Below, one piece after another: positions 9,501 to 12,457 of a stretch of DNA of 12,457 nt; within the stretch, counting starts at the first letter, position 1, and the number at the start of each line of letters is the position of its first letter. Location of the stretch: the NCBI GenBank assembly GCA_937996595.1, contig CALKVC010000177.1, positions 1 to 12,457 on the forward strand. The letters run 5' to 3'. This stretch comes from an uncultured Chitinophagaceae bacterium. Lineage in GTDB: Bacteria > Bacteroidota > Bacteroidia > Chitinophagales > Chitinophagaceae. The position numbers and the translations under genes are program-made. The notes under the pieces are model-generated. The model did no database searches. It was not told the DNA's origin and was given only the letters and a program-made list of their open reading frames with translations.

Positions 9501-12457
9501 TGCTAACAGGTACGGGTACTGGTAATGTTAGTGCCAGTGGTATAAGATGCAGTGGCGGTACCGTTGTAAATCTTTCTGCAAACAGGATATACGATATCAG
9601 CCAGCAATTGGCCGTTACCGCAACTGCAGCATTGGTAAACGGTATATTGTTACAGGACGGTTCCACGGTTACTGTTTCAAATAATTTTGTAAGCGACCTT
9701 AAAACACCGCTCGCAAATATGAGTGATGCCATCAGGGGCATTGCCGTCACTTCAGCAACGGCATCATCCGCATATAATATTTACTATAACAGTATTTACC
9801 TGGCAGCAACTTCCACCGGTGCCAATTTTGGAAGTTCGGGATTGTCATTTGCCGGAAATCCGGTTGCTACAACAGCCAGGCTGAACCTGAGGAATAATAT
9901 CATAGACAATGAATCTGTTGCTAACGGTACGGGACAAACGGTGTCATTACGGAATTCAGGCACCAGCCTGGCAAACCTTTCTCCGTTATCCAACAACAAC
10001 CTGTACTTTTCAGGTTCACTGGCTGTGCCCGGTTTGCTTTATTATGATGGCATAAACAGCGAAGTGAATGTAGCCGGCCTGCAGGTCAGGCTTGCTCCTG
10101 CAGAGAATGCATCCATCAGTGCCCAGCCATTTTTTGTAAGCATTACAGACCTGCACATGAACCCCGGCATTAATTGCGGCATTGATGGGGCTGCTGCACC
10201 AATACCCGGATTTACAACAGATATTGACACCGATACAAGAGATGCAGTTACTCCCGATATAGGTGCGGATGAATTTACCGGTACCGGTGGCGGTGCAGGT
10301 GTATGGAAAGGAATCAATACCAACTGGAATGATCCGCTGAACTGGTGTGGCCAGGTTCCGAATGCCGGAACAAATGTTACCATACCTGCTGCGGTTGCTA
10401 ATTATCCGTTGATAACGAATGCCAGTCCGGTTGCCAGGAATATTACGATATCGGGTGGTGGAACTGTTACGATTACCGGGGCTGGTAAGCTGGCTATTTA
10501 CGGCACCATCAGTAATGCAGGTACTTTTAATGTGGTTGATGGTACGATAGAGATGGCGGGCAGCACGGCGCAAACGATCCCGGCGGGCGCCTTCCAGAAC
10601 GATGACCTGAAGAACCTGGTGATCAGCAATGCATCCGTTGAACTGGGAGGTACACTTAACCTGCACGGCAAGTTATCTTTTTCTGGAAGCAACCGTACGT
10701 TTGCTACCGAAGACAACCTCATTCTTCGTTCAACCGCAACCGGTACTGCCAGCGTGGGAGATTTAACGAACAACGGCACAGTAAGCGGAAATACGATAAC
10801 GGGAGATGTAACGGTTGAGCGTTTCATAACGGCCAGGCGTGCATGGCGATTCCTGTCGGTGCCAACACAGAATAACCTTCAAACGATCAAGGAAGCCTGG
10901 CAGGAGAATATGCCGGCTAACTCAAACACACAAACCACGCCTCCGGGTTATGGTATTCATATTACGAAAGACAGTGCCAACTGGGCGGCCTATGGATTTG
11001 ACCTGCAGACCACTCCCGGCCCGTCTATGAAAACATTTGTTCCTGCAACGAATGCCTGGAAAGGGATTACATCAACGGTAGATGTGCCCGGTGTTAACAA
11101 TGGTCGTTTTGTTACCGGAACCGGTTACATGACATTGGTAAGGGGAGACCGTACGGTAAATACATTCCCTTCTGCTGCTACTGTTACAACACTGCGTGAA
11201 AAAGGCGCATTGGTAACAGGTACGTATGGTCCGGTTGCTGTAGGAGCGGGCCAGTTTGCGGCTATCGGTAACCCGTATGCGTCGGCCATCAATTTTACAA
11301 AACTTACTAAGAGCAACCTGGATGATGTGTACTATCTGTGGGACCCATACCTGGGATCGTTGGGCGGATATGTAACGTTTACAGGTCCAGCCTATACGCC
11401 AACTCCTTCATTAAGTTATACTGCCAATAAATTCATAGAATCCGGCCAGGCCTTCTTTGTAAGGTCGAATGGTTCAGCGGGCACCTTAACGATTACAGAA
11501 CCAGCCAAGGAAGACGGCAGCTACCTGGTTAGCCGTCCAACGGGCCCGGTAAGCCAGTTACGCACGAACCTGTACCTGGTGGATACGGCGGGCCGCCACC
11601 TGTATGATGGGGTGTTGTCAGAATTTGATGAGGCGTACAGCAATGGCATAGACGGGCTTGATGCGGAAAAGATGGTGAATTTTGGCGAGAACCTTGGCAT
11701 TAAGGCGGGGGATAAGGTATTGTCAGTAGAACGGCATGCCCGGTTGAAAGAAACGGATACGATCCATTATAACCTGGGCCAGGTGCGAGTAAGGAACTAC
11801 CAGTTAGCGTTTGAGGCTGAAGGCCTTGAACAGAGCGGACTGGCAGCGTTCCTGGAAGACCGGTACCTGGATACGAAGACGCCGGTGAGCCTGACAGGCA
11901 CAACGGTGGTAGACTTCAATGTGATCAATGAGCCAGGATCGTATGCGCCTGACCGTTTCCGGCTGGTATTCCGTAAATCGGCACCAGTACCGGTAACGTT
12001 TACGAGCATCCGTGCCACTAAGCAGGACAGGCGTTCAATCCAGGTGGAATGGAAGGTGGAGAATGAGCTGAATATCCATCATTACGAGCTGGAGCGTTCA
12101 GGGGATGGCCGTACGTTCATCAAGGTGAACGAGCAGTTGGCGAGGGGCAATGGCTCAGGAGCGCCGCTGGTATACAACTGGCTGGATGTGAATCCGCTGG
12201 AGGGAGACAATTTTTACCGTGTACGTAGCGTTGGTATAGGCAGCGACAGCAGGCTGAGCCAGGTGGTGAAGGTGAACATGGGCAAACTGGCATCGGAGAT
12301 AGCGGTGTTCCCGAACCCGGTAGGGGAAGAAGGGGTGGTGAATATCAGCCTACAGAACAAGGCGGCGGGCGAATACCAGGTAAGCCTGGTGAACAGCAAG
12401 GGCCAGGTAGTGCTGAAGCAGGTATTGAACCATGGCGGAGGCAGCAGCGTATACAGC
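425..12457 (+). CDS. Giant T9SS-secreted multidomain surface protein (beta-helix / Ig-like adhesin type), 3' end beyond the window
   Basis: This frame runs 4011 codons with no stop and leaves the window in frame, so the gene is 3'-partial; the mass is of the order of 400 kDa. The start is well bracketed: an in-frame TAA lies at 413-415, ATG 425 is the first start after it, and a signal peptide follows directly. There is no Shine-Dalgarno site, which is normal in Bacteroidota. Domains in order: signal peptide 1-39; beta-helix 41-661; beta-sandwich 667-790; beta-helix 795-1266; four Ig-like domains 1271-1942 with jelly-roll insertions at 1433-1574 and 1710-1872; five Ig-like repeats 1945-2390; beta-helix 2399-3284; C-terminal stalk 3293-3854; Fn-like 3855-3952; T9SS sorting domain from 3957. 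The chain is rich in Asn, Thr, Ser, Gly and Ala, as in repetitive extracellular proteins. I see no catalytic signature. Adhesion, matrix or glycan binding is the likely role, by inference. About 20-30 more codons would be expected to finish the sorting domain. Confidence 0.96.
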   Translation, partial: MNHFLKAIDRKPNIIVGFFVKSLILLTITVGFFTLQSGAQVSLTATSGVPAGGYTTLKQAFDAINAGIHHGDIIISINANTNEGSTPATLNSNDADPSSYSSVLIQPSDDNIVISGNPASGFGVIQLNGADNVTINGDNPNSGGTNRNLTISNTTTATFTGNSCIRIATSAAVKSADNIGILNCILSGHVTAGNNNALTATSSSSNISFGIYAGGNGGATATGAPTAITSETANSAPVGTTMFSFTVTNNAISNCGRAIVYNNASSAGSNNVSVSQNEIGTSASLGAYPYTSPSGTVYVSGIWLSGANNVTISGNTISNLMSYVQTARTGIDLFSNISGTLSVSDNTINGVVSNSAGAYPALGISVSSAGGVYTVSGNNISIIENSSSAIGAPASGIRINTASGPGTISRNKISAVMNRNAGPSPAQGIYLATASNGTIIRNNFISNIMNVGLGSFNFTGNANGILISSGSSHKVYHNSINQFGTSLATGTNSINCLSISSNILQGIDIRNNIFSNTVTGGAANNVHACLFFPFGISASMGLTLNNNAYYTGNTAGLSGIAFAGSVFYAAASLYSVGNFNPQVTAGATNWRNFSSGLGVGTNDFASFGSTAAAPFVSATDLHIPAATVTRLESGGAAVGVTNDIDADVRNASFPDMGADEFNGTVTDLTAPAISYGPLTNTCSIGDRLLQVTIADISGVPVAGAGLPVLYWFINGVPQPAVTATHISGTLYEFLFGGAALLGDIVTYYVVAQDNLGNVIAQPTSGAAGYTINPPAVTTAPSTPGSYTIQPALLAGTYDVGVSGAYDYPTITAAINAYNNSCPTGPVVFRLMDINYPAETYPIVISNPEANAVNTLTIIPNTGVGVTVSGNHASALFILRGADYVTFDGLNTGGSSLSITNTNALSTATVFWLASNGADGATHNNILNCTISGSGTSTSFGCITSGSIASIGTSASAANSNNTVSNCTIKAAQHGIFINGYTGTYDQNWVINNNIIGSVSVPEKMGVRGIAIQGVNNFSITGNTVSGLSMNAAATVVGIYVVGYAANGTIVSNNISDIRQSNIGGASCGIYLGTGLNTSFVTVANNFIYDIYAIGSSVLTNNACGIVVNSGGGYSILFNSVSLTAAAGASNSISAAIRISSAVTFSGALDIRNNIFSNTTALGIRYSIYNASAASIFSSINYNNYYTGSSPILAYLEGNKANFPAWQSVSGGDLKSMSADPLFISATDLHLQPASPMNAMGITVAGIATDIDADTRLATPDIGADEFDAQDCAGAPAGGTITASTLALCFSGSASLSATGYATGDGITYQWEYSTNGFVTPQNLAGQTVPTNASTGLLLVTTSFRLKVSCANGGSVAYSNVINIAVNSPVITTATGATRCGRGTVNLTATSTTPGATFNWFTTATGGTSIGTGSPFTTPIITASTNFYVAATVGTTTGSVGPLTPSSQGGTIGTQNINWDVFFDVLESTTLLSVDIFPNTSGQVSSLLIRNSSGTLLATIPYTTTVSGGLMAQTIPINLALTPGTGYYISGAMPAGGLQRNTDGAAYPYSSSAIKITGNGFLNSYYMGFYNFQYSVACASPRTLVTATVTPAPPITAPVANPSVICVGGTSLLSVSSANTGYSYLWNPGSLAGTLVGVNPVTTTTYTVTATDVSGGPFNGCSTVGTVNVSVRQLPTAVTVTPSASTVCIGGTATLLNATGGVLSNITAISENFNGLTNSWLTYNNSVGNTPEDAAWTLRPNGYFYNFSFNSNDASQFYMSNSNAQGSGGLTNTLLQSPVINLSGYTTANLSFWHYFRYSTGASAIVEASTDGVTWAAVPGGTYTSTQGAPSGFVNANLNLNAYAGQPIVYIRFNYQDAAYGWYWAIDNILLNGNVNTIMTWTQAPAAPNSIFTDAGASIPYISGTDANSVYVQPAVTTTYSAVATWPPPITCSSSGNSTITVIPPVSVSITVSDNPICPSASVTFTATPVNGGPSPTYQWQVNGANVGTNSPTFTYFPSDLDQVKVIMVGNGTCTAGNPATSNTITMSVTGPIAVGVNITANPGNFVCAGTLVTFTATPINGGPAPTYQWKKNGINVGTNSPTYSYAFAYAENGDAITCSIVSNSECISGSPTAVSPQILMTVNDIGPCSVVIGIFANTTTVCANTQVTVRATPTRPGLAPTYEFFLNNISQGIQSSNDFVFTPVNGDKVRVRLTSNYTCLVGTNIRNSNTLTMTVLQNLPASVTMTNTPTLCSGSPITFTATPTNGGVNPTYNFLLNGVSIQNTTSNTFTVLSPVNGNTVQVIMTSDYLCATGNPASSSIYTIALNASPVVSAATDCNALLPGSGQVANLTATAVAGSGSITNYQWVLNGVTNVGANSATYTTNTAGSYTVIVTNSNGCNTTSSVPVVITNTGAPLAAGTYIIPGTGCGNFDKISSAINYINTWGVGGAVIFGITPGYTETAPPGGYDITATGTLTNTITFQRNGAGANPVITAGLQVAGSNKDAVIKVTGGDYITFRNLSLQENPGNTVLASGPTNTMTEWGIALQYASNTNGPANNTIENNIISLNRLYPNSFGIYSNMRHSPANPAVLADIANVSSGLNKVYANAISNVNTPVLFLGAPANLSPANDIGGTSALTGNILTNWGSNTAPGGNAIFAGTAASITGISAMNQSGLNIGWNNISNTVGINPGAAGLKGIYIDFTGAVSGTFTNSVNNNTVALNSSAVTGILEAISSGNTAASGAVAGITIDMSNNSVSAALTGAGSNVSVTGIRNEFPCGMLAITGNTTKGNTSTATTGGYAGIVNNANVVTTVNISNNQFGDASTDAINFGAAVSGNVMAISNTGAAGTATLTISNNTFTRFVHSIASTAPYTFINSTASPASQQILSNNFSGISINSSGNITGINSPSLSVNKQINGNLFSSITGGSGPLTLIKAAGGSTMADINNNNIGNNIANSITAAGNITGIELTNLAAGITTVSANTVTGIAATGTAATAVSGIITASPVCSISGNIVGKLASSGNDASIQGLHAIAGSTVNINQNTITMLTGTGTGNVSASGIRCSGGTVVNLSANRIYDISQQLAVTATAALVNGILLQDGSTVTVSNNFVSDLKTPLANMSDAIRGIAVTSATASSAYNIYYNSIYLAATSTGANFGSSGLSFAGNPVATTARLNLRNNIIDNESVANGTGQTVSLRNSGTSLANLSPLSNNNLYFSGSLAVPGLLYYDGINSEVNVAGLQVRLAPAENASISAQPFFVSITDLHMNPGINCGIDGAAAPIPGFTTDIDTDTRDAVTPDIGADEFTGTGGGAGVWKGINTNWNDPLNWCGQVPNAGTNVTIPAAVANYPLITNASPVARNITISGGGTVTITGAGKLAIYGTISNAGTFNVVDGTIEMAGSTAQTIPAGAFQNDDLKNLVISNASVELGGTLNLHGKLSFSGSNRTFATEDNLILRSTATGTASVGDLTNNGTVSGNTITGDVTVERFITARRAWRFLSVPTQNNLQTIKEAWQENMPANSNTQTTPPGYGIHITKDSANWAAYGFDLQTTPGPSMKTFVPATNAWKGITSTVDVPGVNNGRFVTGTGYMTLVRGDRTVNTFPSAATVTTLREKGALVTGTYGPVAVGAGQFAAIGNPYASAINFTKLTKSNLDDVYYLWDPYLGSLGGYVTFTGPAYTPTPSLSYTANKFIESGQAFFVRSNGSAGTLTITEPAKEDGSYLVSRPTGPVSQLRTNLYLVDTAGRHLYDGVLSEFDEAYSNGIDGLDAEKMVNFGENLGIKAGDKVLSVERHARLKETDTIHYNLGQVRVRNYQLAFEAEGLEQSGLAAFLEDRYLDTKTPVSLTGTTVVDFNVINEPGSYAPDRFRLVFRKSAPVPVTFTSIRATKQDRRSIQVEWKVENELNIHHYELERSGDGRTFIKVNEQLARGNGSGAPLVYNWLDVNPLEGDNFYRVRSVGIGSDSRLSQVVKVNMGKLASEIAVFPNPVGEEGVVNISLQNKAAGEYQVSLVNSKGQVVLKQVLNHGGGSSVYS
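545..2407 (+). other. Beta-helix module 1 (residues 41-661)
   Basis: The module opens with a capping segment (YTTLKQAFDAINAG, then GDIIISI), which in right-handed parallel beta-helices is an amphipathic helix and first strand. Short strand/turn units ending in an Asn ladder follow, such as VTISGNTISNL, LSVSDNTINGV, YTVSGNNISII, GTISRNKISAV and GTIIRNNFISNI. These are the stacked coils of a pectate-lyase-like fold. It ends with FVSATDLH (from residue 615) and DIDAD...DMGADEF (643-661), a closing motif shared with the other two modules. No lyase or hydrolase active-site pattern is evident. Such modules in Bacteroidota surface proteins are usually structural or glycan-binding. Confidence 0.8.
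2423..2794 (+). other. Ig/Fn-like beta-sandwich linker (residues 667-790)
   Basis: The segment starts with DLTAPAISYGPL and continues through VTIADISGVPV, a strand with YWFINGVPQP, and GDIVTYYVVAQDNLGN. It ends in a Pro/Thr-rich hinge (PPAVTTAPSTPG). The DxTAP opening and the YYVVAQD strand are typical of a beta-sandwich often found between beta-helix modules in Bacteroidota secreted proteins. It probably acts as a rigid spacer. The family assignment is from memory of this style, not from a profile search. Confidence 0.65.
2807..4222 (+). other. Beta-helix module 2 (residues 795-1266)
   Basis: The module opens with GTYDVG and the cap YPTITAAINAYNN, then GPVVFRLMD and a TLTII strand. The first coils read DYVTFDGLNTGGSSLSITN. 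Later coils show the Asn ladder: FSITGNTVSGL, GTIVSNNISDI, VTVANNFIYDI and LDIRNNIFSNT. It closes with FISATDLHLQP (from residue 1222) and DIDAD...DIGADEF (1249-1266), very like module 1. At 472 residues it is the shortest of the three. The cap differs from module 1 in wording but keeps the same pattern, so the two diverged long ago rather than by recent duplication. Confidence 0.8.
4235..4528 (+). other. Ig-like domain A (residues 1271-1368)
   Basis: The domain begins with a cysteine (C1271) and a Gly/Pro-rich lead (AGAPAGG). A second cysteine follows in the strand LALCFSGSASLSATG. It continues with ITYQWEYSTNG, the tryptophan strand of an Ig-like fold, and FRLKVSCANGG, the strand with the last cysteine, then ends in VINIAVN. 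The order C...W...C is the usual Ig/PKD-like core. It is the first of a run of such domains that continues to 7594. Confidence 0.7.
4529..5188 (+). other. Ig-like domain B with an inserted jelly-roll (residues 1369-1588)
   Basis: The first half is an Ig-like domain of the type common near T9SS tails: TRCGRGTVNLTATS, FNWFTTATGG, then TSIGTGSPFTTP and TNFYVAA. Its expected last strand, ACASPRTLVTATV, appears only after about 142 further residues (1433-1574, bases 4721-5146). The inserted stretch reads NWDVFFDVLEST, LLSVDIFPNTSG, SSLLIRNSSGTLLAT, a GTGYYISG strand and YYMGFYNFQY, which suggests a compact beta-sandwich (jelly-roll) domain. The surrounding domain is split in sequence but probably whole in fold. 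The insertion is likely a binding head on the stalk (inference). Confidence 0.65.
5192..5434 (+). other. Ig-like domain C (residues 1590-1670)
   Basis: The core is NPSVICVGGTSLLSVSS, then YSYLWNPG with the Ig tryptophan, TTTYTVTATDVSGG, and a closing strand with the second cysteine (GCSTVGTVNVSV). This is a standard Bacteroidota Ig/PKD-like repeat without an insertion. It sits between the two interrupted domains and gives an uninterrupted copy to compare them with. Confidence 0.7.
5447..6250 (+). other. Ig-like domain D split by an inserted MAM/anchor-J-like domain (residues 1675-1942)
   Basis: The host domain starts as TVTPSASTVCIGGTATL and then breaks off at ATGG. It resumes at about residue 1878 with MTWTQAPAAPN, TDAGASIPYISGT and TTTYSAVAT, and ends with the cysteine strand ITCSSSGNSTITV. 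Between them, at 1710-1872 (bases 5552-6040), lies a jelly-roll domain: ENFNGLTNSW at its start, AWTLRPNGYFY, SNDASQFYMSNS, LLQSPVINLSGY, LSFWHYFRYS, AIVEASTDGVTW, and YWAIDNILLNG at its end. That pattern matches the MAM-like 'choice-of-anchor J' lectin-type domains of Bacteroidota secreted proteins. It may bind a glycan or a protein partner; that role is inferred. Confidence 0.75.
6257..7594 (+). repeat. Five tandem Ig-like repeats (residues 1945-2390)
   Basis: Five copies of about 84-94 residues follow one another at bases 6257-6508, 6509-6790, 6791-7069, 7070-7339 and 7340-7594. The shared pattern is a cysteine strand (ICPSASVTFTATP, VCAGTLVTFTATP, VCANTQVTVRATP, LCSGSPITFTATP), a loop such as NGGPSPTYQWQVNG, and a second cysteine before the last strand. 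Copy 3 replaces NGG with RPG and copies 3 and 4 lack the usual tryptophan. Copy 5 is the most diverged and reads ITNYQWVLNGV and AGSYTVIVTNSNGC. The cysteines pair as expected for Ig-like folds, and disulfides would be plausible in a secreted protein. The run probably acts as a stiff spacer between the jelly-roll heads and the third beta-helix. Confidence 0.85.
7619..10276 (+). other. Beta-helix module 3 (residues 2399-3284)
   Basis: The module opens with GTYIIPGTGCGNF, the helix cap ISSAINYINTWG, GGAVIFGITPG and TNTITFQRNGAGANPVITAG. A first coil, DYITFRNLSLQEN, follows. At least a dozen coils then carry the Asn ladder, among them LNIGWNNISNT, ITIDMSNNSVSAA, TVNISNNQFGDA, TLTISNNTFTRF, TVNINQNTITML and VTVSNNFVSDL. 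It ends with FVSITDLHMNP (from residue 3237) and DIDTD...DIGADEF (to 3284). At 886 residues it is nearly twice module 2. The DNA here is AT-rich because of the Asn, Ile and Thr codons (about 33% GC by hand count over 8761-8820). Confidence 0.8.
10277..11986 (+). other. Conserved C-terminal stalk of a T9SS surface protein (residues 3285-3854)
   Basis: This stretch follows a layout often seen just before T9SS tails. A WKGINTNWNDPLNWCG block (W3294, W3301, W3307) leads into a strand ladder (ARNITISGGGTVTITG, then KLAIYGTISNAGTF). Next comes GDVTVERFI (from residue 3460) with RRAWRFLSVPT. It continues with a GNPYASAINF motif (3615-3624) and FIESGQAFFVRS (3670-3681), then PDRFRLVF near the end. 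Proteins of this style are common in Chitinophagales. The function is not known to me; it is probably a folded surface stalk that presents the upstream modules. Confidence 0.7.
11987..12280 (+). other. Fn-like domain before the sorting signal (residues 3855-3952)
   Basis: The segment VPVTFTSIRATKQDRRSIQ leads into VEWKVENELNIHHYELERS, then DGRTFIKV, YNWLDVNPLEGDNFYRVRSV and LSQVVKVNM. The pattern W...E..N..YELERS.DG..F and YRV/RxV is the well-known beta-sandwich that precedes T9SS sorting domains in Bacteroidota. It is complete and well conserved, and it places the end of the protein just beyond the window. Confidence 0.85.
12293..12457 (+). other. T9SS type A sorting domain, truncated by the window edge (residues 3957-4011)
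   Basis: The motif VFPNPVGEEG (F3962-P3965 is the core) is followed by NISLQN and GEYQVSLVNSKGQVV (3982-3996). This matches the start of the Por secretion tail domain family, which directs proteins through the outer membrane T9SS translocon. After transport it is normally cleaved, and the protein is anchored or released. About 20-30 residues of the family's usual length are missing, including the final strand that tends to end in a Lys-rich motif. The stop codon should therefore lie less than about 100 bases past the window. Confidence 0.92.

Noticed and set aside
545..10276. Pectate lyase or other polysaccharide lyase activity
   Set aside because: The beta-helix fold is shared with such enzymes, but I see no catalytic Arg/Lys/Asp arrangement in any module, and three non-identical modules suit a structural role better.
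10016..10666. Open frame of 216 codons on the minus strand
   Set aside because: The longest antisense frame, but it covers the conserved GADEF cap and the stalk of the real gene, and it has no recognisable protein family features.

Overview
The window holds one thing of note: a single giant open reading frame on the + strand. It starts at 425 and is still open at the last base (12457), giving exactly 4011 codons without a stop. Only its first ~424 bases are non-coding. The protein is a very large secreted or cell-surface protein of the kind made by gliding and saprophytic Bacteroidota. It has an N-terminal signal peptide, long parallel beta-helix stretches, many Ig-like/PKD-like beta-sandwich domains, and the first ~55 residues of a C-terminal type IX secretion (T9SS) sorting domain with the FPNP motif. 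The domain style, the lack of a Shine-Dalgarno site, the moderate GC and the T9SS tail all point to Bacteroidota. My best guess is Chitinophagia (Chitinophagaceae-like), but the order is inference from protein style only.

Layout. 1-424: AT-rich leader with no convincing gene, one 14-bp perfect palindrome and no confident promoter. 425-541: signal peptide. 545-2407: beta-helix module 1. 2423-2794: Ig/Fn-like beta-sandwich. 2807-4222: beta-helix module 2. 4235-6250: four Ig-like domains, two of them interrupted by an inserted jelly-roll domain (4721-5146 and 5552-6040). 6257-7594: five tandem Ig-like repeats with paired cysteines. 7619-10276: beta-helix module 3, the largest. 10277-11986: conserved C-terminal stalk. 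11987-12280: Fn-like domain. 12293-12457: T9SS sorting domain, cut by the window edge.

How it works together (inference): the signal peptide sends the chain through Sec, and the C-terminal domain sends it across the outer membrane by T9SS and anchors or releases it. The beta-helix and Ig-like modules would form a long rod. The two jelly-roll insertions look like carbohydrate- or ligand-binding heads on the stalk. No catalytic motif was recognised, so adhesion or matrix binding is more likely than an enzymatic role. All three beta-helix modules end in the same cap sequence, which suggests an ancient triplication. I found no RNA gene, mobile element, CRISPR array or defence system.
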